Source of the DNA: Cryomorphaceae bacterium
GTDB lineage: Bacteria > Bacteroidota > Bacteroidia > Flavobacteriales > Crocinitomicaceae
Assembly: GCA_021298235.1 (NCBI GenBank)
Contig: JAJTDX010000005.1
Span: 1 to 37,688 of the forward strand
Reading direction: 5' to 3'
Length of the DNA: 37,688 nt
The notes beneath the pieces are model-generated. The model did not search any database and was not told the origin of the DNA. It saw nothing but the letters and a program-made list of their open reading frames with translations. Shown in pieces: positions 9,109 to 16,365 of the stretch (positions are counted from its first letter, which is position 1; every line of letters starts with the position of its first letter). Made by a program: the position numbers and the translations under genes.

Positions 9109-9489
9109 CTACTGAACAAAAACAGTTTCTTCGTTCGTTTTTTCTTCTTCCACTTTAATGATTCCCTCTCCAACGGCCGTTCCGTAGGTAGCCTTAATGT
9201 TAAGAATTGCAACACCTGCTTGTCCAAGCTGGTACACATCGTTGAAATTGAATACTGCCTCTCCGCTGGAATTGGTTTCAGTAGTGTCATACAAGACCAC
9301 ATTTGCAGGCTGATTGATCGTAGACTTTCCGTAAAGTACTACTTGAGCACCGGAAACAGGCTGGCTGGCAATGTCTTTCACGTTAATAATGGCAATCGTA
9401 TCTCCCTTTACCCTGCATCCGGAGGATACAGCAACGGCAGTGAATCCAAGTAAAGAGAAGAAAGCAAGTTTTTTAACAAGTGAATTCAT
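9109..9489 (-). CDS. Small lipoprotein with Ig-like / carboxypeptidase-regulatory-like domain (copy 2)
   Basis: A 126-residue protein. A hydrophobic leader ends in SSGC (Cys 25), fitting export and probable lipidation. The mature part is one beta-sandwich of the kind found in carboxypeptidase-regulatory or SpaA-like domains: INVKDIASQPVSGAQVVLYG, then a short loop, TTETNSSGEAVFNF, and a last strand EETVFVQ. It shares its layout with the upstream gene (repeated P-V/L-xGA-x-VV, T-NxSG-x-A-F-N and a T-V-F-V/L end), so the two are paralogues. They lie 15 bp apart and should form one transcript. Function unknown; possibly a surface structural or binding role. Confidence 0.72.
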   Translation of the reverse strand: MNSLVKKLAFFSLLGFTAVAVSSGCRVKGDTIAIINVKDIASQPVSGAQVVLYGKSTINQPANVVLYDTTETNSSGEAVFNFNDVYQLGQAGVAILNIKATYGTAVGEGIIKVEEEKTNEETVFVQ

Positions 9490-9504
9490 GGTGATTTCTT
9501 TGGG

Positions 9505-9873
9505 TTAATTTAAAAATACAGTTTCGACTGTGGTTAAGTGAACTCGACATCGTACGTATGCTGTTCCACTTTGGTTATCTTTTTTTGCAATTATATCAAA
9601 ATATCCTGTGGTATTTTCACTTCCGGCACTGCTGAAATAATTATCCATGTTGAATTGAGCAAAACCGGATGCATTCGTCACGATCGTATCAACGTAATTC
9701 TGCGTAGGAGGGTTGGAGGATGGATCTCCAATTACCACTACCTCTGCCCCCTGAAGAAGATCATTGCTCGCTGAACGAACGAAAATCTTTAATACAGATG
9801 GTTCCTTATTCACACATCCGGAAAAGATTAGTATTCCCAAAAACAGCACTGAAACTTTAAAAAAATTCTTCAT
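9505..9873 (-). CDS. Small lipoprotein with Ig-like / carboxypeptidase-regulatory-like domain (copy 1)
   Basis: A 122-residue protein with a lipoprotein-type leader (MKNFFKVSVLFLGILIFSGC, Cys 20). The domain reads LKIFVRSASNDLLQGAEVVVIGDP, a variable loop, TIVTNASGFAQFNM, then GYFDIIAKKD and a final VETVFLN strand. This is the same fold pattern as the downstream copy. It is the first gene after a good Bacteroidota promoter (9894-9923) and probably leads an operon with the next small lipoprotein. Transcription might continue into the DUF4230 pair. Function unknown. Confidence 0.72.
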   Translation of the reverse strand: MKNFFKVSVLFLGILIFSGCVNKEPSVLKIFVRSASNDLLQGAEVVVIGDPSSNPPTQNYVDTIVTNASGFAQFNMDNYFSSAGSENTTGYFDIIAKKDNQSGTAYVRCRVHLTTVETVFLN

Positions 9874-9893
9874 TTCACTTAGCAGTATCGTCT

Positions 9894-9923
9894 CAAAGAT
9901 ATACTTAATTTTAATATACCGAA
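9894..9923 (-). promoter_or_regulatory. Bacteroidota-type promoter for the small lipoprotein operon
   Basis: On the minus strand a -7 box TATCTTTG (plus 9894-9901) fits TAnnTTTG exactly. It is preceded by TTCG (plus 9920-9923), one mismatch from TTTG, with an 18-bp spacer. The transcript would start near 9888 and leave a short leader before the ATG at 9873. Confidence 0.55.
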
Positions 9924-10026
9924 CCTACAATAAAGGGCAATTTCTTACCTTCGTGTGTCGTTTTTGAGGGTCTTAGGGCTTTTTAAATTGAAAAATTCGA
10001 CTAAAAAGTCACACTTAAGGTGCTTC

Positions 10027-11049
10027 ATGAAAAAAGAAATAGAACAAATTCGTGCGGAAGCGAATAGCTGGAATTTTTCAGATGCAGTAGCTCTGGAACA
10101 GTTCCGGATTCGGTTTATGGGATCGAAAGGTGTACTCAAGGAGCTGTACGCTGATCTGAAAAATGTCCCAACAGAAGAAAAGCGAGAAACCGGTCAAGCG
10201 ATCAATACGTTACGTTCAGAAATTGAAGAGCTGTTTGAGTTGAATGCCCAAAATCTTTCCACTTCCAATACGAAAACAGAAAAACTTGATTTATCCCGTC
10301 CTGCAGCTCGAAATCCAATTGGCTACAGACATCCACTATCCCTTGTTCGTTCGGAAATTATTCAAATCTTTTCCAGAATTGGATACGCTGTTTCTGAAGG
10401 TCCGGAGATCGAAGATGACTGGCATAATTTCTCTGCACTGAATTTCCCTCCCGAACACCCTGCCCGTGATATGCAGGACACTTTTTTTATTGAAAAAGGC
10501 GAGAAAGAAATGGCACTGCGCACACACACAAGTTCAGTGCAGGTAAGGGTTATGGAAACCTCCACGCCGCCCATTCGGACCATTTCTCCTGGACGGGTAT
10601 ACAGAAATGAGGCGATCTCGGCCAGAGCACACTGTTTTTTCCATCAGGTGGAAGGACTATACGTAGACAAGGATGTTTCTTTTGCTGACCTCAAACAAAC
10701 ATTGCTCTATTTTGCCAAGGAGCTCTTCGGTGAAAAGGCAACTATTCGAATGAGGCCCTCCTATTTCCCATTCACCGAACCAAGTGCGGAGGTGGATGTT
10801 TCATGTACTTTGTGTAGTGCACAGGGATGCAACGTTTGCAAACACAGCGGATGGCTTGAGATATTGGGATGTGGGATGGTTGATCCGAACGTGTTGGATG
10901 CATGCGGAATTGATTCAAATGTGTATAGCGGATTCGCTTTCGGAATGGGAATTGAGCGTATAGCACAGCTAAAATACCGCGTGAATGATCTTCGGTTGTA
11001 CTCTGAAAATGACCTTCGTTTTCTGAAACAATTTACAGGTGGAATGTAA
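10027..11049 (+). CDS. pheS: Phenylalanine--tRNA ligase alpha subunit
   Basis: The catalytic subunit of the (alpha-beta)2 enzyme that charges tRNA-Phe in the cytoplasm. The ATG at 10027 was chosen over an upstream in-frame GTG because MKKEIEQIRAEA matches the usual start. It gives 340 residues, the normal length. Residues 1-85 are the tRNA-binding coiled coil. The class II catalytic core follows, with GPEIEDDWHNFSALNFP (125-141), RTHTSSVQ (165-172), PGRVYRNE (188-195), FFHQVEGL (204-211) and GFAFGMGIERIAQLKY (302-317). A C260-x2-C263-x4-C268-x2-C271 knuckle is present, as in many bacterial PheS. pheT is not adjacent. ytxJ follows after 11 bp. Confidence 0.98.
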   Translation: MKKEIEQIRAEANSWNFSDAVALEQFRIRFMGSKGVLKELYADLKNVPTEEKRETGQAINTLRSEIEELFELNAQNLSTSNTKTEKLDLSRPAARNPIGYRHPLSLVRSEIIQIFSRIGYAVSEGPEIEDDWHNFSALNFPPEHPARDMQDTFFIEKGEKEMALRTHTSSVQVRVMETSTPPIRTISPGRVYRNEAISARAHCFFHQVEGLYVDKDVSFADLKQTLLYFAKELFGEKATIRMRPSYFPFTEPSAEVDVSCTLCSAQGCNVCKHSGWLEILGCGMVDPNVLDACGIDSNVYSGFAFGMGIERIAQLKYRVNDLRLYSENDLRFLKQFTGGM

Positions 11050-11060
11050 TATCAGCCATT

Positions 11061-11399
11061 ATGGAAAATAGTAATTGGATACCCCTGGAAAATCAAGAGC
11101 AACTAAATGAGATCTTCAACTCTAAGGATCCAATACTGGTTTTCAAACATAGTACGAGATGCCATATTTCTGCTTTTGCCTTGAGTCGCTTCACAAAAGA
11201 ATGGAATGTAAGTCCGAACGAATGTCAATGCTATCTTCTTGACTTGATACGTTTTCGGGAGCTTTCCAATGAAATCGCTCATCTTTCCGGCGTTGTTCAC
11301 CAGTCTCCACAACTAATTCTATGGAAGGATGGTAAGCTTGTGCATACCGCTTCCCACCATCAAATTGATGCTGAAGAAATAAAATCTTTGCTCTCATGA
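11061..11399 (+). CDS. ytxJ: YtxJ family protein (bacillithiol-linked monothiol redox protein)
   Basis: A 112-residue cytoplasmic protein with a thioredoxin-like fold. The family signature FKHSTRCHIS (28-37) carries the single active-site Cys 34, followed by the SPQLILWKDGKLV cis-proline and strand region. Family knowledge: YtxJ is a monothiol bacilliredoxin-like protein proposed to remove bacillithiol from protein thiols, so its presence suggests that this organism makes bacillithiol. It lies 11 bp after pheS and overlaps the cyclotransferase start by 4 bp, so the three genes are probably co-transcribed. Confidence 0.88.
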   Translation: MENSNWIPLENQEQLNEIFNSKDPILVFKHSTRCHISAFALSRFTKEWNVSPNECQCYLLDLIRFRELSNEIAHLSGVVHQSPQLILWKDGKLVHTASHHQIDAEEIKSLLS

Positions 11400-12478
11400 C
11401 GAACATGAAAAGATATGTGATAATCGGGGCAATCGTTGCGATTGTGCTGGCAATGGTCCTCGGACCGATTTTTTCAGGAAATACAAATTCAGCCGAGGAG
11501 GATGTGGTTCCGGCAATGTTTTCATTTAAGGAAAATCTAGCTACAAAGTGGGGAGATCAGGTCGAGCTTAGTATTTTGATTCAAAAATCCGGAATAGAGA
11601 AGCTTGAGCTAATTTACAATGACTCCGTTTTCAAAACATGGAATAATCCTTCGGGGACTTTAACGTATTTATTTAATGCTGCCTATTACGGATTGGGCGC
11701 CAGAAATGTCAGGTTGCTGTCCACCATGAAAAACGGCGACACCTATGTAGATGAGCGTATTGTTCGGGTGGTGTCCGATGTGGTGCCCGAAGTATTGAAT
11801 GCCCAGATCGTTGAGTCTTATCCGCACAACGCTACGAGCTTTACACAAGGGCTGGAGTTCGACGGAGAGCAATTGTATGAAGGCACCGGTCAGCGCGGAC
11901 AAAGTATGGTTGCTCAGGTTGACTTGAAGAGCGGAAGAATTCTCAAAAAAATGGGACTCGACGCTACTTGTTTTGGTGAGGGAATTACTGTACTCGGTGA
12001 TGAGGTTTTTCAGCTGACATGGCAGGAACAGCGCTGTTTTGTGTACGATAAAAAAACATTGCAACTAAAGAGAGAAATGTCTTACATAGGTGAGGGTTGG
12101 GGCCTGTGTAACGATGGAAGCTCTTTGATTATGTCCGATGGTTCGGAACGAATAACATTCAGAGACCCTAAAACATTTGAAATTCAACGTACGATAGAAG
12201 TGTATACGCATCAGGGTGCTGTTGCCAATCTGAATGAGCTCGAGTACGCTGATGATCTTATTTATGCGAACGTTTGGATGACCAACAAAATTGCCGTTAT
12301 TGATCCGCGAAACGGGAAAGTCCTTTCAGAAATTGACGCTACGAGTTTAGTTAAAGAGGGCAAGGGCAACGGCGATGTACTCAATGGAATTGCGTTCAAA
12401 AATGAGAATGCGTACCTCACCGGGAAGAATTGGATTAAACTGTTTCGTGTAAAGTTTGTTAAATCGGGAGATGTTTAA
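11396..12478 (+). CDS. Glutaminyl-peptide cyclotransferase
   Basis: Converts N-terminal glutamine of peptides or proteins to pyroglutamate with release of ammonia. The 360-residue product has an N-terminal membrane anchor or signal (MKRYVIIGAIVAIVLAMVLG, from an alternative ATG three codons in), so it acts in the periplasm. Residues ~140-360 form the five-bladed propeller of the plant/bacterial cyclotransferase family: SYPHNATSFTQGLEF, LYEGTGQRGQS, FQLTWQEQRCFVYD, GEGWGLCNDG, LIMSDGSERITFRDP, LNELEYADDLIYANVWMTN and LNGIAF. Residues ~30-130 are an extra N-terminal beta domain seen in Bacteroidota versions. Mature Bacteroidota proteins often start with Gln, as several exported proteins here do, so it may act on them (inference). 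It overlaps ytxJ by 4 bp. Confidence 0.92.
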   Translation: MTNMKRYVIIGAIVAIVLAMVLGPIFSGNTNSAEEDVVPAMFSFKENLATKWGDQVELSILIQKSGIEKLELIYNDSVFKTWNNPSGTLTYLFNAAYYGLGARNVRLLSTMKNGDTYVDERIVRVVSDVVPEVLNAQIVESYPHNATSFTQGLEFDGEQLYEGTGQRGQSMVAQVDLKSGRILKKMGLDATCFGEGITVLGDEVFQLTWQEQRCFVYDKKTLQLKREMSYIGEGWGLCNDGSSLIMSDGSERITFRDPKTFEIQRTIEVYTHQGAVANLNELEYADDLIYANVWMTNKIAVIDPRNGKVLSEIDATSLVKEGKGNGDVLNGIAFKNENAYLTGKNWIKLFRVKFVKSGDV

Positions 12479-12535
12479 TGTTTTTCCTGCCTCCTCACAA
12501 AATGTTTCCCCTGTTATATTTCTGAGCGTTAACCT

Positions 12536-14329
12536 ATGAGCGTTGGGCTTACAGAACTGCAGTTAAAACTGAAAACCCTTCCTGAAAACCCCGGGGTATA
12601 TCAGTATTATGACAAAAATGACGTCATTCTTTATGTAGGAAAAGCCAAGAACCTCAAAAAGCGCGTTTCATCCTATTTCAATAAGACCCAAGACAATTAC
12701 AAAACCCACCTTCTGGTCAAGCAGATTTTCCGGATGGAATACACCGTTGTTGAATCGGAATTGGATGCGCTCTTGCTTGAGAACAACCTCATTAAAAAGT
12801 ACCAACCGAAATACAATATCCAACTAAAGGACGACAAAACCTATCCATGGATCTGCATCAAAAAAGAGGCTTTTCCGAGGGTTTTTAGTACTCGACGCGT
12901 CATCCGCGACGGATCAGAATATTTTGGTCCATACCCAAGTGGGAAAATGATGCATACATTGCTTGATCTCGTAAAGGAGTTGTATACGCTTCGCACCTGT
13001 GCGCTTGACCTTACCGGGGAAAAGATAGCGAGAGAGAAATATAAGGTGTGTCTGGAATACCATATTGGTAACTGTAAAGGTCCTTGTGCAGGACATCAGG
13101 CAGAGGAAGCCTATCTGGAAGAGGTTGAACAGATCCGGCAATTGTTGAAGGGCAATAGTCAATCGCTGTTAAGCATGTTGAAAACCAGGATGAAGGAACA
13201 GGCCGCAGCGTATTTATTTGAAGAAGCACAGAAAACCAAGCTGAAAATAGAATCTTTGGAAAAGTACCGTGCTAAATCCACTGTGGTATCGGCCTCTGTA
13301 AAACGCGTAGATGTGTGTACACTTTTAAACGAACAGGACCGTGCCTTTGTAAATTACCTGTCTGTCCAAGATGGTGCCATTGTACATGCCTACACCACCG
13401 AGGTGCGCAAAAAATTGGATGAATCCCGGGAAGAGATCCTTGGGTATGTTTTGCCTGAACTTCTGGAGCGTTTTGAAAGCAATACGAGAGAAATAGTGAC
13501 CGATGAAGCGTTGGATCTTGGATTGGAAAACATTGTCATCACAGTTCCTCAACGTGGGGACAAAAAGGAGCTCGTTGCTCTGTCCAAGCGCAATACGCTG
13601 TATTACAAACAGGAACGGCAGAAACAAGAAAAGATCAAGGATCCTGAGCGCCACAGCAAACGCATCATGGAACAGGTCAAACAAGATTTTCGTTTGAAAG
13701 AGCTTCCCGAACATATGGAGTGTTTTGACAACTCTAATTTTCAGGGAACCAATGCCGTCTCGGCATGTGTAGTCTTCCGGAATGGAAAGCCCAGCAAGAA
13801 GGACTACCGCCATTTCAACGTGAAAACAGTTGAGGGGCCTGATGATTTTGCTACCATGGAAGAGGTAGTATACCGTCGCTACAATCGCTTGCTCGAAGAA
13901 GGACAGACCTTGCCTCAGCTCATTATTATTGATGGTGGAAAAGGGCAGCTCGGTGCAGCATTGAATGCCCTCGAAAAACTGAACTTGCGGGGAAAAGTTG
14001 CCATCTGTGGCATTGCCAAACGTCTGGAGGAGATCTTTTTTCCCGGTGAGAGCCTGCCACTCTACATCGACAAGCGTTCAGAAAGTTTGAAAGTAATCCA
14101 ACACATGCGTAACGAGGCACATCGTTTCGGGATTACGCATCACCGCAACAAACGCAGCAAAAACTCTCTAACTTCTGCTTTATTGGACATTCCGGGCATC
14201 GGCCCAAAAACACAACAGGAATTGATGAATGCCTTCAAAACAGTTTCGGCGATACAAAGCGCTTCCTTCGAAGAATTGGCAAAAGTGATCGGGGAGGCGA
14301 AGGCGAAGTTGGTGAAGAATGGAGGATAG
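12536..14329 (+). CDS. uvrC: Excinuclease ABC subunit C
   Basis: The nuclease of nucleotide excision repair; it cuts both sides of a lesion held by UvrB. The product has 597 residues, normal length. In order: GIY-YIG nuclease (PGVYQYYDKNDVILYVGKAK, 19-38), a cysteine set C155, C172, C180, C184 matching the reported iron-sulfur ligand spacing, a UVR-type UvrB-binding helix pair (~207-243), the RNase H-like nuclease (ECFDNSNFQGTNAV from 395, Asp 398; IIIDGGKGQLGAA with Asp 466), and a C-terminal helix-hairpin-helix (LLDIPGIGPKTQQELM, 549-564). A TATATTTC box at 12515-12522 could be the promoter -7 element, but no clear -33 is seen. The repeat island begins 5 bp after the stop. Confidence 0.98.
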   Translation: MSVGLTELQLKLKTLPENPGVYQYYDKNDVILYVGKAKNLKKRVSSYFNKTQDNYKTHLLVKQIFRMEYTVVESELDALLLENNLIKKYQPKYNIQLKDDKTYPWICIKKEAFPRVFSTRRVIRDGSEYFGPYPSGKMMHTLLDLVKELYTLRTCALDLTGEKIAREKYKVCLEYHIGNCKGPCAGHQAEEAYLEEVEQIRQLLKGNSQSLLSMLKTRMKEQAAAYLFEEAQKTKLKIESLEKYRAKSTVVSASVKRVDVCTLLNEQDRAFVNYLSVQDGAIVHAYTTEVRKKLDESREEILGYVLPELLERFESNTREIVTDEALDLGLENIVITVPQRGDKKELVALSKRNTLYYKQERQKQEKIKDPERHSKRIMEQVKQDFRLKELPEHMECFDNSNFQGTNAVSACVVFRNGKPSKKDYRHFNVKTVEGPDDFATMEEVVYRRYNRLLEEGQTLPQLIIIDGGKGQLGAALNALEKLNLRGKVAICGIAKRLEEIFFPGESLPLYIDKRSESLKVIQHMRNEAHRFGITHHRNKRSKNSLTSALLDIPGIGPKTQQELMNAFKTVSAIQSASFEELAKVIGEAKAKLVKNGG

Positions 14330-14333
14330 AATA

Positions 14334-14607
14334 TAGACCGCTTACGCTGATAGAGCATAGATCGCTGACGCTCAAAGACAAAAGACCTCAAGAATTCAGG
14401 AGTCAGGAGTCGGGAGTCAAGACCTTCACGTTCACTCTCCGCTCTCGCTCTGATTTTTGGGCCGCTTCGCTCAAAAACAAAAGACCTCAAGACTTCAGGA
14501 GTCAGGATTTTTTTCTTGGAACAAGGAGTGGCAATGCTTTCTGCGGTGGAATTATGAAATGAACACATTTCAGGTAGATGTCCAGAAAAACAGTAAAAAT
14601 TGGACAT
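14334..14607 (+). repeat. Repeat copy A, left flank of the hipBA island
   Basis: This intergenic DNA recurs downstream of hipA. The first 33 bases (from TAGACCGCTTACGCTGAT to 14366) are identical to 16366-16398. It then contains AAAGACCTCAAGA, GGAGTCAGGAGTC, a pyrimidine-rich CTCTCCGCTCTCGCTCTG stretch, GATTTTTGGGCCGCT, TTTTTTTCTTGGAACAAGGAG and GGAATTATGAAATGAACAC, and ends with a 7-bp inverted repeat. Order and sequence match copy B apart from internal expansion there. No credible gene lies in 14330-14671. Confidence 0.88.
14578..14607. promoter_or_regulatory. Inverted repeat ATGTCCA-N16-TGGACAT upstream of hipB
   Basis: The arms are 14578-14584 and 14601-14607, perfect over 7 bp, with a purine-rich 16-bp spacer. 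The same arms with the same spacing occur at 16732-16761 after hipA. The right arm overlaps the most likely -33 element (TTG, 14600-14602) of hipB, so it may be an operator. It could equally be a structural end of the repeat unit. Confidence 0.5.
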
Positions 14608-14633
14608 GATTTCACTTGATTGTGATATATTTG
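14600..14633 (+). promoter_or_regulatory. Putative hipBA promoter
   Basis: The -7 box TATATTTG (14626-14633) fits TAnnTTTG exactly. A TTG at 14600-14602 gives a 23-bp spacer, at the long end of the range for Bacteroidota promoters. Transcription would start near 14640, leaving about 30 nt before the hipB ATG at 14672. Confidence 0.5.
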
Positions 14634-14697
14634 AATGAGTATTCATTCTTTATAAACATATAAAATACATTATGACTGATATTTCATTCATAGAATG
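14633..14697. promoter_or_regulatory. Candidate HipB operators (GAATG/CATTC palindromes)
   Basis: Two inverted repeats use the same half-site. GAATGA-GTAT-TCATTC (14633-14648) sits on the predicted transcription start, and CATTC-ATA-GAATG (14685-14697) covers the first codons of hipB. HipB-type repressors bind short inverted repeats in their own promoter, so this layout fits autoregulation. The assignment is inferred from position and symmetry. Confidence 0.45.
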
Positions 14698-15025
14698 GGC
14701 GTCCATGAGCGACAAAGCACTGGCTGAGTACATCGGGATATTTGTCAGGCACCACCGAATGGAGCAGAACAAAACGCAGAGTGAGCTATCAACGGCAGCG
14801 GGAATAAGTCGTTCTACATTAAGTTTACTTGAAAGGGGTGAAACAGTAACTGTTGCCACGCTCATTCAGGTCTTGCGGGTTTTAGATCAATTATCGGTCC
14901 TTGGGGCGTTTGAAGTAAGGGATACGCTCAGTCCACTCGCACTTCTGAAACAGCAGAAAGAAAAGCGCCAACGGGCCAGAGGTAAATTTAAAAGCGGTGA
15001 AAATAAAAATGAACCAAACTGGTAA
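14672..15025 (+). CDS. hipB: HipB-type antitoxin, Xre-family transcriptional repressor
   Basis: A 117-residue DNA-binding protein. Residues ~20-75 are a classic Cro/C1-type helix-turn-helix: IGIFVRHHRMEQNKTQSELS, AAGISRSTLSLLERGETVTV, then ATLIQVLRVLDQL. A basic C-terminal tail (QQKEKRQRARGKFK) is longer than in E. coli HipB (88 residues). It should bind and neutralise HipA and repress the operon through upstream palindromes. hipA starts 3 bp after its stop. The ATG at 14672 fits the predicted promoter, and the neighbouring DNA is non-coding repeat, so the pair looks like an independent insertion between uvrC and the amidase gene. Confidence 0.9.
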   Translation: MTDISFIEWASMSDKALAEYIGIFVRHHRMEQNKTQSELSTAAGISRSTLSLLERGETVTVATLIQVLRVLDQLSVLGAFEVRDTLSPLALLKQQKEKRQRARGKFKSGENKNEPNW

Positions 15026-15028
15026 GTC

Positions 15029-16336
15029 ATGGTCTTAGCGGAAGTGAAAATATGGAATGAATTAGTCGGCGCAGTGGCATGGGATGCAGAACGAGGGCTA
15101 GCCGTATTTGAATACGACCCAAAATTCAAGCGATTAGAATGGGACATCTCACCACTTAAAATGCCGATTTCTGATAACAGGAACCGGTTTTTTTTTCCTG
15201 AACTTCGCGTGGATAGAAATACTGCTTACGACACCTTCAAAGGATTGCCGGGATTGTTAGCAGATGCGTTACCCGATAAATACGGCAACCAGTTGATTAA
15301 CATTTGGCTGGCACGACAGGGAAGACCTTTAGACAGTATGAATCCTGTAGAAATGCTCTGTTTTATTGGGAAGCGCGGTATGGGAGCACTGGAATTTGAA
15401 CCGGCTAAGCTGAATCAGGAAAAACGAACGTTTTCCATAGAGATCGATAGTTTGGTGGCAACGGCGCAGAAAATACTTCAACAGCGGGAAGCATTTGCCA
15501 CCCATATCGATAAAGAGGAAGAACAAGCGGTTTTGGAGATCTTAAAAATTGGCACATCAGCCGGAGGGGCGCGGCCAAAAGCCGTAATCGCGTGGAATGA
15601 AAAAACAGGAGAGGTACGGTCCGGACAGACTAATGCGCCGGAGGGATTCGGGTATTGGCTAATCAAGCTCGATGGGGTAAGCGATATACAGCTCGGAAGC
15701 AGTCACGGATATGGAAATGTAGAAATGGCCTATTACAACATGGCCAAAGCCTGTGGAATTCACATGATGCCTTCGCGCTTGCTGGAGGAAAATGGAAGAG
15801 CACATTTTATGACCAAACGGTTCGACCGTGAAGGAGACAACGTGAAGCACCACGTACAAACCTTCTGTGCTTTAAAGCACTTTGATTACAATCTGGTAAC
15901 GAGTTTTAGCTATGAACAACTCTTCCAATGCATGCGTGAATTAAAACTCAGTTATACCGATGCTGAACAGCTATTCAGAAGAATGGTCTTTAATGTCATT
16001 GCTCGGAATTGTGACGACCACACCAAGAATTTTTCCTTTCTCATGAAGCAGGGAGGAAAATGGGAACTCGCACCCGCATACGACTTGTGCCACGCCTATC
16101 GTCCCGGGAGCGAATGGGTGAGTCAGCACGCCTTGAGTATCAATGGAAAACGAAAAGACATCACTAAAGCAGATTTGCTGGTCGTTGGTAAATCCATCCA
16201 GTGCAAAAAAGCAGGAGAGATCGTGGATCAAATCAATGAGGTTGTACAATGTTGGCGAACATTTGCTGATGAAGTATCCGTAAAACCCGACTTGCGCGAT
16301 GCCATTGCAAAGACACTTATAAACATCAACTTATAA
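15029..16336 (+). CDS. hipA: HipA-family serine/threonine kinase toxin
   Basis: A 435-residue, full-length kinase (E. coli HipA is 440). The N-terminal subdomain (~1-110) includes ELRVDRNTAYDTFKGLPGLLADALPD in the region that typically reads FxxLLPE. SAGGARPK (177-184) aligns with the mobile loop of HipA, and Ser 177 is the counterpart of the self-phosphorylated Ser 150. Then come YWLIKLDG (209-216), TKRFDR (262-267), the catalytic loop NCDDHTKNFSF with Asp 329 and Asn 334, and YDL with the metal-binding Asp 352. The 5- and 23-residue spacings equal those of E. coli HipA. All key residues are present, so it should be active. E. coli HipA inactivates glutamyl-tRNA synthetase by phosphorylation; the target here is unknown. 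Confidence 0.94.
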   Translation: MVLAEVKIWNELVGAVAWDAERGLAVFEYDPKFKRLEWDISPLKMPISDNRNRFFFPELRVDRNTAYDTFKGLPGLLADALPDKYGNQLINIWLARQGRPLDSMNPVEMLCFIGKRGMGALEFEPAKLNQEKRTFSIEIDSLVATAQKILQQREAFATHIDKEEEQAVLEILKIGTSAGGARPKAVIAWNEKTGEVRSGQTNAPEGFGYWLIKLDGVSDIQLGSSHGYGNVEMAYYNMAKACGIHMMPSRLLEENGRAHFMTKRFDREGDNVKHHVQTFCALKHFDYNLVTSFSYEQLFQCMRELKLSYTDAEQLFRRMVFNVIARNCDDHTKNFSFLMKQGGKWELAPAYDLCHAYRPGSEWVSQHALSINGKRKDITKADLLVVGKSIQCKKAGEIVDQINEVVQCWRTFADEVSVKPDLRDAIAKTLININL

Positions 16337-16365
16337 GGTGAATTTTACGGAATCGTTCTGTTTTT

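Noticed and set aside
9955..10026. Longer pheS start (GTG at 9955)
   Set aside because: It would add 24 basic residues not found in PheS; the ATG at 10027 gives the normal N-terminus and length.
14140..14646. 168-residue minus-strand reading frame with a segment (CSKKKILTPEVLRS) that recurs in the frame at 16564-16761
   Set aside because: It overlaps the 3' end of uvrC and the repeat. The shared segment is explained by the DNA repeat, and differences between copies change residues freely, so there is no sign of coding selection.
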